Below are positions 29,737 through 38,042 of a DNA stretch of 64,000 nt, one piece after another (position 1 is the stretch's first letter; every line of letters starts with the position of its first letter). The notes below the pieces were generated by a model. It saw only the letters and a list, made by a program, of their open reading frames with translations, made no database searches and was not told where the DNA came from. The stretch comes from Gemmatimonadota bacterium (lineage in GTDB: Bacteria; JAAXHH01), in assembly GCA_009841265.1 (NCBI GenBank), contig VXMB01000014.1, positions 699,333 to 763,332 on the forward strand. Reading direction: 5' to 3'. A program made the translations under genes and the position numbers.

Positions 29737-30432
29737 CTATCCGTCTTCTGCGGGAAGATCGGGACGCCCCTCGGGCATGATGAAGGCCATGAAGAGGTAG
29801 ATCAGAGTTACCGTTCCAATGGAAAACAGAAAGGCGATGAAGAACCCGATACGCATCAGCGTGGGGTCCAGGTTGAAGGCATCCGCAAGGCCGTTGCACA
29901 CGCCGAAGATCTTCTTGCCTTCATTCAGCCTGTACAGCCGTCGATGTTTGAAGAACTCCATAATCTGCCCTCTGTAGACGAACAAAATGAATACCGCGGC
30001 GCCGATGGCCACGATGGGAACCATGGGCAGGAAGAAGGAAAACCGCCCGAAATCCGGCGCATATGACCAGGTCAGTACGATCACGGCCAGCAGGATGAAC
30101 AGTCCGCCCAGGACCATGCTGTTGTTCCGGTTGGTGGGCTGGTTCTCCGCAACCTGCCGCGCGCCTTTCTCCGGCTGGTCTGAATTCCCTGAATCGGCGG
30201 GCGAATCGGAGACCGCCGCGGGGGCCAGGCCCGGATCCCGCGGTATGATGAAGACACATACCAGGTACGCCAGAAAGACAAAGGGGCCGAATACCGGCAG
30301 GGTGATGACCGTGAAGGCCACCATGGCGATACGCAGCACGGAAGCGTCCACGTCGAAGTATTCAGCCAGGCCGCCGCAGATGCCGCTGATCATCCGGTTG
30401 GAAGCGGATCTGTAGAGTGTTTTGTCGGGCAC
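29737..30432 (-). CDS. Double PspC-domain membrane protein
   Basis: A 231-residue membrane protein with two PspC domains: one at the N-terminus (LYRSASNRMISGICGGLAEY plus the following helices) and one at the C-terminus (RLYRLNEGKKIFGVCNGLAD, then two helices). Between them lie a hydrophilic linker and two more membrane helices. PspC domains are associated with phage-shock/envelope-stress responses; no PspA is nearby. The frame runs upstream to 30582, but the GTG at 30432 with AGGAAAGG ahead fits the domain start. It follows the next membrane gene by seven bases. Confidence 0.86.
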   Translation of the reverse strand: MPDKTLYRSASNRMISGICGGLAEYFDVDASVLRIAMVAFTVITLPVFGPFVFLAYLVCVFIIPRDPGLAPAAVSDSPADSGNSDQPEKGARQVAENQPTNRNNSMVLGGLFILLAVIVLTWSYAPDFGRFSFFLPMVPIVAIGAAVFILFVYRGQIMEFFKHRRLYRLNEGKKIFGVCNGLADAFNLDPTLMRIGFFIAFLFSIGTVTLIYLFMAFIMPEGRPDLPAEDG

Positions 30433-30439
30433 GGCAGCG

Positions 30440-30961
30440 TTACCTTTCCTCTTTTTCCGGTGCGGGCGGCTCTTCCTCGGCCGGCGGCTGTTCCGCGGCC
30501 GGCGGATCTTCCGTGGCCGGTGGGCTTGCGGGTTGGGCCGATGGGCTCGCGGATTGGGCCGGTGGCAGGACTTCCTTTGCATTGTTCTTGTTGTGCTGCA
30601 ACCTGGCGCGCACGATCAGGCCGATGCCCACGAACAGCAGGACGAAGCCGAAGAACTCCACGTCGCTCGCGATGACCGTGGCCAGGCCGATGCCCACCAG
30701 GAGTACGACGAATAGAGAAGGCACGCCTGAATCCTGCTTTTTTGCTTCGATGTAGATCCCTTTCTCGATCATCGCCATGCGTTCATGGTGTCTGATTTCC
30801 CGTCCTCTTCTCAAGTACCCCAGTAACGCGCAGATGACGCCCAGTCCGAAGGGGATGGCGATGGCCACGATGGCTGGCTCCTCGTAATCCAGATATGCGA
30901 GGACAACGACCATGACGCATACGCTGACGAAAAACGCTGCCCAGGCCTTCCAGTTATCCAT
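30440..30961 (-). CDS. DUF6249-like membrane protein
   Basis: A 173-residue protein with two N-terminal membrane helices (AAFFVSVCVMVVVLAYL; AIVAIAIPFGLGVICALLGY), a conserved-looking cytoplasmic stretch RRGREIRHHERMAMIEKGI, two further helices, and a Pro/Glu/Ala-rich tail. The ERMAMIEKG segment followed by a helix pair is characteristic of DUF6249-type proteins found beside PspC or sigma factors. GGAGG eight bases before the ATG decides the start. It forms an operon with the PspC gene and faces away from the ECF sigma gene. Confidence 0.72.
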   Translation of the reverse strand: MDNWKAWAAFFVSVCVMVVVLAYLDYEEPAIVAIAIPFGLGVICALLGYLRRGREIRHHERMAMIEKGIYIEAKKQDSGVPSLFVVLLVGIGLATVIASDVEFFGFVLLFVGIGLIVRARLQHNKNNAKEVLPPAQSASPSAQPASPPATEDPPAAEQPPAEEEPPAPEKEER

Positions 30962-31249
30962 ATCCTGCCTCCGATCGGAGATCGCCCTGCCTGTCAACCA
31001 CCCTGACCTGACCTGCTTCTCAAGGTTTCGACACGAAAGTCGATCGTTTTGTTTCAGAAACTAAAAGTTAAATTGATTTGTCGTTACCGCCATAAGAAAA
31101 GCATGACCGTATGCTGAAACATTTGTAGATTCCCGATAGTCATATAAGCAATAGGGATACCGACCTGGATCCCTGTCAGGGGTCGAATCTGTCGGGCGAA
31201 ACGGCCCTGTTAATGGCTGTGATGCGCTTGAGACAGGATGAGGCGACCC
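30962..31249. promoter_or_regulatory. Divergent promoter region, membrane operon / ECF sigma
   Basis: This spacer separates two divergent operons and holds no ORF I trust. Its centre is AT-rich. A dyad ATCCCTG-T-CAGGGGT (31169-31183) could be an operator. TGAAAC (31115-31120), then 16 bases, then TAGTC, loosely resembles an ECF-type promoter reading toward the sigma gene. Both assignments are tentative. Confidence 0.35.
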
Positions 31250-31837
31250 ATGGATTTGAGCGATGAGGAGCTCGTCGCAAGGGCCCGGGAGGGAGACCGG
31301 CCGGCCTTCGCCCGTCTCGTCGAACGGCACAGCGTTTCGGTGTTCAACTTGACGTTGCGGATCGTCGGGAACCGGGAAGACGCGGAAGAGGCCGCGCAGG
31401 ACGTGTTCGTCCGCGCTTTCAGAAGTCTCGACCGGTTTCGCGGGGATTCCAGGTTCTCTACGTGGCTCTACCGCATCGCCGTAAACGTGAGTCTGAGTTC
31501 GGCGCGCCGTTCCCGGCGGGATCTGTCCACCACTTCCCTCTCGGAGCCTGAAGACGACGAGGACGGATTGCCGATGCAGCTGCCCGATCCGTCGGCGGAC
31601 CCCGCTGAACGGTTCGAGCAGGCTGAATTCAGGGATCAGGTCAGGAATATGGTGGCGGCGCTTCCGCCTATTTACAGCGCAGTGATTTCGATGTATCATA
31701 TGCAAAGCCTGTCTTACGACGAGATCGCGGAAGCGCTGGAGCTGCCGATCGGCACAGTCAAGGCCCGGTTGTTCCGCGCCCGTGCCGCGTTGCGGAAGCT
31801 GATCTACCGGTCCATCGAGCCCGATACGCTGAGTTAG
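31250..31837 (+). CDS. ECF-type RNA polymerase sigma factor
   Basis: A 195-residue sigma-70 family factor of the extracytoplasmic-function class. Region 2 is recognisable from REDAEEAAQDVFVRAFRSLD and FSTWLYRIAVN, and region 4 from YDEIAEALELPIGTVKARLF. An acidic linker (PEDDEDGL) lies between. GAGG eight bases upstream favours the second ATG (31250) over the one at 31238. A zinc-finger anti-sigma protein follows after 32 bases, the usual pairing, so activity is probably set by release from that protein under envelope stress. Confidence 0.93.
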   Translation: MDLSDEELVARAREGDRPAFARLVERHSVSVFNLTLRIVGNREDAEEAAQDVFVRAFRSLDRFRGDSRFSTWLYRIAVNVSLSSARRSRRDLSTTSLSEPEDDEDGLPMQLPDPSADPAERFEQAEFRDQVRNMVAALPPIYSAVISMYHMQSLSYDEIAEALELPIGTVKARLFRARAALRKLIYRSIEPDTLS

Positions 31838-31869
31838 GCTGGATCCGGCAACCCCGGAACAGAACGATT

Positions 31870-32448
31870 ATGAACTGCGAATCTGCACAAAGAATGGTGT
31901 ACGAGGCGGTCGACCGGGCGCTTTCCCCGGAAGAGCGCCGCCTGTTGGATGGCCACCTTGCCGGCTGCGAACGCTGCAGGTCGGAGGCGGTGGTTCTCGA
32001 CGCGTTGATCGAGACGGTCGAAACGGCCCCGGCCGCGAAACCCACCGAAGCCTTCCTGTCCAACGTGATGTCGCAGCTGCCCGCGCCTTCGCGGTCATCG
32101 TGGTTCGCGCCGGCCCTGGTCCTTCCCCGTCTCGTCTTCGCCTTTACGCTGGCCGCCGCCGCACTGGTCTGGCTGTACCGTGCGTCACTCTTTGAAATCG
32201 TGGGAAACCTCCCGCCCGTTCAAACGGTGTCCGGGCCGGTGACGACCGCGATCCGAGATATCCAGGCATACCTGCAAGCGCAGGCGGGCGCAGTCCTGAC
32301 CCAACTTCCGGTACCGGTTTCCACTTCGGTCGAATGGGGTTCCTTGCTGTTGGTCGCCACCACACTCGCGGTCGGCTATCTGCTCATACGCGCGGCGGAG
32401 AACCTGCATGTCGGCCGATCGAGCTTCCGGATCGATAGGCGGTACTGA
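31870..32448 (+). CDS. Anti-sigma factor with zf-HC2 domain
   Basis: A 192-residue membrane-bound anti-sigma factor. The N-terminal zinc-binding anti-sigma motif is HLAGCERC (H29, C33, C36), the typical HxxxCxxC. A membrane helix (PRLVFAFTLAAAALVWLY) follows near residues 86-103 and a second hydrophobic stretch (SLLLVATTLAVGYLLI) near the C-terminus. It should hold the preceding ECF sigma factor at the membrane. The two genes are adjacent and co-oriented. Confidence 0.9.
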   Translation: MNCESAQRMVYEAVDRALSPEERRLLDGHLAGCERCRSEAVVLDALIETVETAPAAKPTEAFLSNVMSQLPAPSRSSWFAPALVLPRLVFAFTLAAAALVWLYRASLFEIVGNLPPVQTVSGPVTTAIRDIQAYLQAQAGAVLTQLPVPVSTSVEWGSLLLVATTLAVGYLLIRAAENLHVGRSSFRIDRRY

Positions 32449-32545
32449 AATGCCTGCCCGCACGGGCTGAACAACCGCCGCGCATCCTGCCCCGGCACCC
32501 CCGCTTCTCACCCGAGAACCGGGCCGTTCCCATCCCGCATACCTG

Positions 32546-32574
32546 TTGACATTCCGCGCCTTAATCGTTTTATT
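32546..32574 (+). promoter_or_regulatory. Sigma-70 promoter of lepA operon
   Basis: TTGACA (32546-32551) and TTTATT (32569-32574) with a 17-base spacer, about 70 bases before the lepA start. The -35 is perfect; the -10 matches four of six consensus bases. Confidence 0.65.
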
Positions 32575-32644
32575 TCACCCTGTTGCATACGGTTTGCAAA
32601 GACGGCGGATTCCCCTGCTATCGGGATGATCGGACGGTTTCCAC

Positions 32645-34462
32645 ATGTCGACGGAACACATTCGCAACTTCTCCATCATCGCGCATATCGATCACGGCAA
32701 ATCGACGCTGGCGGATCGCCTGCTGGAGATGACGGGCACCGTGTCTCCCCTGAAGATGCGTGCCCAGATGCTCGACAATCTAGACCTGGAGCGGGAGCGG
32801 GGCATCACGATCAAGGCCCACGCGATCCGCATGTCCTACGATGCGCCGGACGGACGGTCTTTCGCGTTGAATCTGATCGATACCCCCGGGCACGTCGATT
32901 TTTCCTACGAGGTGTCCCGGAGCCTCGCGGCCTGTGAAGGCGCGCTCCTGATCGTGGACGCCGTACAGGGCATCGAGGCGCAGACGATCAGCAATCTATA
33001 CCTGGCCCTGGAGAACGACCTGACCATCATACCGGTCATCAACAAGATCGATCTGCCCAACGCGCGGGTCGACGTCGTGACGGGCCAGATCGTGGATCTG
33101 CTGGGCGTCGACCCCGAAGATGTGGTACTGACCAGTGCGAGGGACGGTATCGGCGTCGAAGCGGTACTGGAGGCCATCCTGGACCGTATCCCGCCCCCGG
33201 AACCCGATGACGGTCCCTTGCGGGCCCTCATCTTCGATTCGATCTTCGATCAGTACCGGGGCGCGGTGCCCTACGTACGTGTCGTGAGCGGCGAGTTAAA
33301 GCCGGGCATGCAAATCAGGATGTGCTCCAATGACAAGCAGTTCGAAGTCGCCGAGACCGGTGTGCTCCGTTTCGACAAGGCCCCCGTGGACGCGCTCACG
33401 GCCGGGGAGGTCGGCTATCTGATCGGGAACATCCGCAACGTGGCCGACGCCAGTGTGGGCGACACGGTCACCGACGCCGCCCGGCCCTGTGACGAACCGC
33501 TGCCCGGGTACCGGGAGGCCAAGTCCATGGTGTTCAGCGGGCTCTACCCGGCGACTTCGGAAGATTACGAACCGCTGAAGGAAGCCCTCGAGAAGTACCA
33601 GTTGAACGACGCCGCCCTGGTGTATGAACCCGAGACTTCGGTGGCCCTCGGATTCGGCTTTCGCTGCGGATTCCTCGGTCTGCTCCACATGGAAGTCGTG
33701 CAGGAACGGCTCGAACGGGAGTACGGGCTCACGATCCTGGCCACCATGCCCAGCGTGGAGTACCGGATCACGACCACCGCCGGCGAGGTGCTCATGGTGG
33801 ACAACCCGGCCGACATGCCCGATGCCTCGTACATCGACGCCGTGGAGGAGCCGTTCATCCAGGCCCAGATCGTCGTCCCGCACGACTACATCGGTAACAT
33901 CATGAAACTGACCCGGGACCGACGGGGCGTCTACAAGGCCATGGAATACCTCGACCCGACCCGGGTCGCCCTGCAGTACGAACTGCCGCTTTCGGAGATC
34001 GTCTTCGACTTCTACGACCGGTTGAAATCGATCAGCCGCGGATACGCCTCCTTCGACTACGACTTCCTGGAATACCGCACCTCGCCCCTGGTCAGGCTGA
34101 ACCTGCTGCTCAACGGCGACCTGGTGGATGCCCTGTCGATCATCATCCACAAGGACAAGGCCTACGAGTGGGGCCGCGAGCTGTGCCAGCGGCTGCGCAA
34201 GATCATACCGCGGCAGATGTTCGAGGTCGCCGTCCAGGCCGCCATCGGCGGCCGCGTCATCGCGCGGGAGTCGATCCGTCCCCTGCGCAAGAACGTCACG
34301 GCCAAATGCTACGGCGGCGACATCACGCGGAAGCGCAAGCTCCTGGAACGTCAGAAGGAGGGCAAGCGGCGCATGAAGCAGGTGGGAAATGTCGAAGTGC
34401 CACAGGAAGCCTTCCTGGCGGTACTGGATATACGGGGCGAAGGCGCGGCAGTGGGAGGCTGA
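32645..34462 (+). CDS. lepA: Elongation factor 4 (LepA)
   Basis: A 605-residue ribosome-associated GTPase that back-translocates stalled ribosomes. G1 is AHIDHGKST, the switch region [11 protein letters not shown]3 DTPGHVDF, and G4 NKID. The LepA-specific C-terminal domain ends [20 protein letters not shown] and then [10 protein letters not shown], of normal length. It is followed by a 16-bp repeat array and then lepB, the classical lepA-lepB order. A sigma-70 promoter lies upstream. Confidence 0.97.
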   Translation: MSTEHIRNFSIIAHIDHGKSTLADRLLEMTGTVSPLKMRAQMLDNLDLERERGITIKAHAIRMSYDAPDGRSFALNLIDTPGHVDFSYEVSRSLAACEGALLIVDAVQGIEAQTISNLYLALENDLTIIPVINKIDLPNARVDVVTGQIVDLLGVDPEDVVLTSARDGIGVEAVLEAILDRIPPPEPDDGPLRALIFDSIFDQYRGAVPYVRVVSGELKPGMQIRMCSNDKQFEVAETGVLRFDKAPVDALTAGEVGYLIGNIRNVADASVGDTVTDAARPCDEPLPGYREAKSMVFSGLYPATSEDYEPLKEALEKYQLNDAALVYEPETSVALGFGFRCGFLGLLHMEVVQERLEREYGLTILATMPSVEYRITTTAGEVLMVDNPADMPDASYIDAVEEPFIQAQIVVPHDYIGNIMKLTRDRRGVYKAMEYLDPTRVALQYELPLSEIVFDFYDRLKSISRGYASFDYDFLEYRTSPLVRLNLLLNGDLVDALSIIIHKDKAYEWGRELCQRLRKIIPRQMFEVAVQAAIGGRVIARESIRPLRKNVTAKCYGGDITRKRKLLERQKEGKRRMKQVGNVEVPQEAFLAVLDIRGEGAAVGG

Positions 34463-34480
34463 ACGTCCGGACCGCGATGT

Positions 34481-34590
34481 CCCGGCGGATGGCGGTCCCG
34501 GCGGATGGCGGTCCCGGCGGATTGCGGTCCCCCGGTGGATGGCGGTCCCGGCGGATGGCGGTCCCGGCGGATGGCGGTCCCGGCGGATGA
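34481..34590. repeat. 16-bp direct tandem repeat between lepA and lepB (about 6.8 copies)
   Basis: Unit CCCGGCGGATGGCGGT, repeated at 34481, 34497, 34513, 34529 (18 bp variant), 34547, 34563 and partially at 34579. Copies are nearly identical. The array is open in all or most frames, so it artificially lengthens the lepB frame upstream. Confidence 0.95.
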
Positions 34591-34615
34591 CACGGTTCCT
34601 GGAGGATTCGAACCC

Positions 34616-35323
34616 TTGGCAAGAAACAAGTCGCTGCTCAGAGAGTACGTGGAAATCCTGCTGTTCACCGTACTGCTCTTCCTCTTCATACGGGCGGAGG
34701 TCGTCCAGGCGTTTCGCATACCGTCGGAGTCCATGGAGGCCACCCTCCAGGTGGGGGACTTCCTGCTGGTCAACAAGTTCATCTACGGTCCCGGCATTCC
34801 GTTCACCGATATACGCATGCCCGCCTGGCGCGATCCCGAACCCGGTGATATCCTGGTGTTTCCTTATCCCCGCAACCCGGCACAGATGTTCATCAAAAGA
34901 TGCATCGCCGTCTCCGGCCAGAAGGTGGAAATCCGGGACAAGCGCGTATACGTGGACGACGTGATGGTGGAGAATCCTCCGCAGGTCAAGTTCGATGACC
35001 CGTCGGTCAGGGCGGCGACCCGAAGCACGCGAGACAACTGGGGTCCCAAGATCGTCCCGGCGGACGCCCTGTTCGTCATGGGCGACAACCGGGACTACAG
35101 TTCCGACAGCAGGTACTGGGGATTCGTGGACCGGGAGGACGTGGTGGGCAACGCCTTCATCATCTACTGGTCCTGGGAACGCCACCGCGAGGACCCAGAA
35201 CTGGTGTGGCAGTCGTCCAGGCCCCTGGAGAGCGTCGCCTCGCTGGTCTACGTACTGGGGTACAACATCGTGCATGTTCCGTGGCGGGTCCGCTGGAACC
35301 GCATCGGCAGGATTGTCATGTAG
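34616..35323 (+). CDS. lepB: Signal peptidase I
   Basis: A 235-residue inner-membrane serine protease that removes signal peptides. One N-terminal membrane helix (VEILLFTVLLFLFI) is followed by the catalytic serine in IPSESMEATL (S39) and the lysine in MFIKRCIAVSG (K94); VMGDNRDYSSDSRYWG is the conserved box E. The open frame extends upstream through the 16-bp repeats, but GGAGG ten bases before TTG, and the lack of homology upstream, place the start at the TTG. The single membrane helix is typical of many non-enteric LepB proteins. Confidence 0.93.
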   Translation: MARNKSLLREYVEILLFTVLLFLFIRAEVVQAFRIPSESMEATLQVGDFLLVNKFIYGPGIPFTDIRMPAWRDPEPGDILVFPYPRNPAQMFIKRCIAVSGQKVEIRDKRVYVDDVMVENPPQVKFDDPSVRAATRSTRDNWGPKIVPADALFVMGDNRDYSSDSRYWGFVDREDVVGNAFIIYWSWERHREDPELVWQSSRPLESVASLVYVLGYNIVHVPWRVRWNRIGRIVM

Positions 35324-35378
35324 ATCGGGGCGCGACTCAGTAGATCGGGACGCAATCACAGCAGATCGGGGCGCAAAC
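35322..35378. repeat. 20-21-bp direct repeat between lepB and hemW (2.8 copies)
   Basis: Units beginning AGATCGGGGCGC at 35322, 35342 (AGATCGGGACGC) and 35363. The first begins within the lepB stop codon TAG and the last ends just before the hemW-like start. Confidence 0.85.
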
Positions 35379-35381
35379 CCA

Positions 35382-36515
35382 TTGGCCGGCCTCTACGTTC
35401 ATATTCCCTTCTGCAGCCACGCCTGTCCATACTGCGATTTCTCCTTTGAATTGCTCAAAGGCGGCCGGGTGGACGAGTTGCTGGCCGCCCTGGACACCGA
35501 GGCGGAGCGGCGCGGCCGCGAATCGCCCTGGGCCGACGGCGTCTTCGAGACCGTCTTCCTGGGGGGCGGCACGCCCACCTGCCTCACGGATCGACAGCTG
35601 GACCGCGTCTTCCGGACGATCCATGATCGATTTCGGGTCGCTCCCCATGCCGAGATCACGGTGGAAGCGAATCCGGAAACGGTCAGCATCCCCAAGCTGA
35701 AACGGCTACGCGGACTCGGTGTCGACCGGATCTCTATCGGTGTCCAATCCTTCTCCCGCGACATCCTGATGAAACTGGGGCGTCGCCACACAGCGGACTG
35801 TGCCGAAAAGGCGTTCGCGTCCGCCAGGGAAGCCGGTTTCCGGAACGTCAATCTCGATCTCATGTTCGGCGTGCCCGGCCAGTCGGCGGCGGACTGGGCG
35901 GATACGCTGGAACGGGCGGTTACCCTGGATCCCGAGCACTTGTCGGTCTATGGCCTGACGATCGAGCCGGGGACGGAATACGCCCGGCTGGCGGAACAGG
36001 GCGCGCTGGACCTGCCGGACGAAGGGCGGCACACGGCCCTGTACTTCCAGGCCTTGGACCGGCTTTCCGACGCCGGTTTCCGGCAGTATGAGATCTCCAA
36101 CCTGGCGAAACCAGGATTTGCATGCAGGCACAACGAATCCTGCTGGAAGGGCGACGAATATCTGGGGCTGGGGCCGTCGGCCCACTCGCGCATGGACGGA
36201 CGGAGACTCGCCAATGCGCGCGGTCTCGCCGACTACCTGCATGCCATGGATGCACGGGGAGAAGCCACCGACATGGATGAAACGCTTTCGGTGGACGAAC
36301 GTATACACGAGTATATCCTGCTGAGCCTGAGATCCGTGGATGGCCTGGACACCCGGCTCTTTCGAGACCGCTACGGGGACGACGCAATGGACGAACGGGA
36401 TCCGGCCATCCATGCCCTGGCCGGCGAGGGGTTGCTTGCTAAACGCGGATCGCGGCTCTGCCTGACCCGGAGAGGACTGGCCCTGGCCGACAGCGTCTGC
36501 GAATATCTCATGTAG
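35382..36515 (+). CDS. hemW: HemW-like radical SAM protein
   Basis: A 377-residue radical SAM protein of the coproporphyrinogen III oxidase-like (HemW) class, which binds heme and is thought to be a heme chaperone. The 4Fe-4S motif is HIPFCSHACPYCDF (CxxxCxxC), followed by FLGGGTPT (SAM site), DRISIGVQSFS and LSVYGLTIEPGTE. The C-terminal HemW domain is present. The start is uncertain: TTG with a poor ribosome binding site is the only candidate close to the conserved region, and the frame remains open through lepB. It is distinguished from true HemN by its shorter N-terminus. Confidence 0.87.
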   Translation: MAGLYVHIPFCSHACPYCDFSFELLKGGRVDELLAALDTEAERRGRESPWADGVFETVFLGGGTPTCLTDRQLDRVFRTIHDRFRVAPHAEITVEANPETVSIPKLKRLRGLGVDRISIGVQSFSRDILMKLGRRHTADCAEKAFASAREAGFRNVNLDLMFGVPGQSAADWADTLERAVTLDPEHLSVYGLTIEPGTEYARLAEQGALDLPDEGRHTALYFQALDRLSDAGFRQYEISNLAKPGFACRHNESCWKGDEYLGLGPSAHSRMDGRRLANARGLADYLHAMDARGEATDMDETLSVDERIHEYILLSLRSVDGLDTRLFRDRYGDDAMDERDPAIHALAGEGLLAKRGSRLCLTRRGLALADSVCEYLM

Positions 36516-36538
36516 GCCATGCAGAAAGTGAAGACGGC

Positions 36539-37627
36539 ATGAAGAAGATCAGGGTGGGCATCCTGTGCGGGGGCCGGTCGGCGGAACACCAGGTCTCTTT
36601 GCAATCGGCCCGGAATATCGTCGACGCCATCGACCGGGACCGGTACGAGGTCGTGCTGATCGGCATCGACCGAACTGGCCAGTGGCACCTGGGCGATTCG
36701 GCGGGATTCCTGCTCAACGCCCACGATCCGAAGCAGATCGCCCTGAACCGCCTGAGCGAGACGGTGACCCTTGCACCCGGGGCGCCCAGCGACCCGGTGA
36801 CGACCACGACGACGCACCGTCCGGCAGGAGACATCGACGTCATATTTCCCGTGCTTCACGGCCCCTTCGGCGAGGACGGCACGGTACAGGGCCTGCTCAA
36901 GCTGGCCAATCTGCCCTTTGTCGGTTCGGGCGTCCTGGGTTCGGCGGTGTCCATGGACAAGGACGTGATGAAGCGCCTGTTGCGGGATGCGGGCATCGCC
37001 ATCGCCGAGTTCATGACCTTCGTATCCTCCGAACGAGATGGGATCTCCTTCGATGAAGTGCGGGGCCGGCTGGGCATGCCTTGTTTCATCAAGCCCGCCA
37101 ACCTGGGTTCCTCCGTCGGCATCACCAAGGCCCGCGATGCCCGTGAATTCGAAGCGGGCGTACGGGAGGCGTTCCGGTACGACCGGAAGATCCTGGTGGA
37201 AGAGTGCGTAAGCGGCCGCGAGATCGAATGCGCCGTGCTGGGGAATGCCCAGCCCTGCGCCTCCGGCCTGGGCGAGGTACGGCCCACCCATGAGTTCTAT
37301 TCTTACGAGGCGAAGTACATCGACGAGCACGGCGCCGAACTGGAGATTCCGGCCAAATTGCCGCCGGACCTGACTGAGAAGATCCGTGCGACCGCCGTGG
37401 AGACCCACAGGGCCCTGGCCTGCGAGGGCATGTCCCGGGTGGACTTCTTTCTGAAGGAAGACGGCGAAGTCTTGGTCAACGAGCTCAATACCATTCCCGG
37501 GTTCACCCGGATCAGCATGTTCCCCAAGCTGTGGGAAGTCGCCGGCGTCTCCTACGCCGACCTGATCGACCGCCTGATCCAGCTTGCGCTGGAACGGTTC
37601 GATGAAGAGGAATCGCTCGAAACGTAG
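36539..37627 (+). CDS. ddl: D-alanine-D-alanine ligase
   Basis: A 362-residue ATP-grasp ligase that makes the D-Ala-D-Ala dipeptide for peptidoglycan. The N-terminal VGILCGGRSAEHQVSLQSARN, the central FPVLHGPFGEDGTVQGLL, the ATP-grasp KPANLGSSVGITKA and the metal-binding ELNTIPGFTRISMFP are all canonical. Its presence shows that the organism makes peptidoglycan. It follows the hemW-like gene by 23 bases and may be co-transcribed with lepA-lepB. Confidence 0.96.
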   Translation: MKKIRVGILCGGRSAEHQVSLQSARNIVDAIDRDRYEVVLIGIDRTGQWHLGDSAGFLLNAHDPKQIALNRLSETVTLAPGAPSDPVTTTTTHRPAGDIDVIFPVLHGPFGEDGTVQGLLKLANLPFVGSGVLGSAVSMDKDVMKRLLRDAGIAIAEFMTFVSSERDGISFDEVRGRLGMPCFIKPANLGSSVGITKARDAREFEAGVREAFRYDRKILVEECVSGREIECAVLGNAQPCASGLGEVRPTHEFYSYEAKYIDEHGAELEIPAKLPPDLTEKIRATAVETHRALACEGMSRVDFFLKEDGEVLVNELNTIPGFTRISMFPKLWEVAGVSYADLIDRLIQLALERFDEEESLET

Positions 37628-37684
37628 CCCGGCCGCGCCTCGCCTGGCAGTATGGTTGTTTCACGGACTTTTTTATATTGTCAA

Positions 37685-37708
37685 TGTTGATTGAAATAAA
37701 AATCAACA
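37685..37708. repeat. Inverted repeat after ddl
   Basis: TGTTGATT (37685-37692), eight-base loop, AATCAACA (37701-37708): a perfect 8-bp stem in an AT-rich spacer, followed by TATGTTTT. It may be a weak terminator for ddl or an operator; the T-run is interrupted. Confidence 0.5.
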
Positions 37709-37745
37709 TATGTTTTAGTTAGGGACATACCCCGGGCCCATCATC

Positions 37746-37874
37746 TTGAAAACGGATATGGTCGTTGTCGGCACAGTCGTCATCGGCCTGTCCATCGCGT
37801 GCGAACTGCATTGTCGCGGGACGGGCGTAACGCCGGCCGGATTTCGCTTGACACGGCGCCGGCCGCCGAGTTAG
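37746..37874 (+). pseudogene. Remnant of FAD-dependent oxidoreductase N-terminus
   Basis: A 42-codon open frame from TTG codes KTDMVVVGTVVIGLSIACEL then HCRGTGVT. This lines up with the opening of FAD-dependent amine/glycine oxidase (DAO/ThiO-type) proteins, typically D-V-V-V-I-G-A-G-V-I-G-L-S-I-A-x-E-L-x-x-R-G. Here the glycine-rich loop is damaged (GTVVIG instead of GAGVIG), and after about 29 residues the similarity stops and the sequence becomes a tRNA promoter. I read it as a truncated, decayed gene fragment; a short functional protein is unlikely. Confidence 0.6.
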
Positions 37875-37877
37875 AAT
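37848..37877 (+). promoter_or_regulatory. Sigma-70 promoter of tRNA-Gly
   Basis: TTGACA (37848-37853), 18-base spacer, TAGAAT (37872-37877). Transcription would begin around 37884, some 30 bases before the tRNA. It overlaps the tail of the oxidoreductase remnant. Confidence 0.75.
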
Positions 37878-37914
37878 ACCTTGTGCAACGGCCGTCTCCG
37901 GTCCTGCCCATCCC

Positions 37915-37987
37915 GCGGGAATAGCTCAGTTGGCAGAGCATCAGCTTCCCAAGCTGAGGGTCGCGGGTTCGAGCCCCGTTTCCCGCC
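37915..37987 (+). tRNA. tRNA-Gly (CCC)
   Basis: Cloverleaf by eye: acceptor GCGGGAA pairs with TTCCCGC; D arm GCTC/GAGC; anticodon stem TCAGC/GCTGA around loop TTCCCAA, anticodon CCC; T arm GCGGG-TTCGAGC-CCCGT. The discriminator is C and CCA is not encoded. It has its own promoter and terminator, so it is a single-gene transcription unit. Confidence 0.95.
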
Positions 37988-37992
37988 TGGCT

Positions 37993-38025
37993 GCCCTGTG
38001 GCGTTCTTGTCCACAGGGCGTTTTC
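37993..38025 (+). terminator. Intrinsic terminator after tRNA-Gly
   Basis: GCCCTGTGG (37993-38001) pairs perfectly with CCACAGGGC (38011-38019), loop of nine bases, followed by GTTTTCTT. Confidence 0.88.
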
Positions 38026-38042
38026 TTGTGAGGGAGTTACCC

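Noticed and set aside
29737-30582. 50-residue basic N-terminal extension of the PspC protein (RRPRNSRRPRK...)
   Set aside because: It is the out-of-frame complement of the Pro/Glu-rich tail of the neighbouring membrane gene; the GTG with a ribosome binding site is a better start.
31115-31141. Autoregulated ECF promoter before the sigma gene
   Set aside because: TGAAAC-N16-TAGTC is only a loose match and could be chance; kept as a note in the spacer entry.
34481-34590. Possible CRISPR array
   Set aside because: Units are directly adjacent with no unique spacers and no cas genes are seen; the same holds for the 55348 and 41983 arrays.
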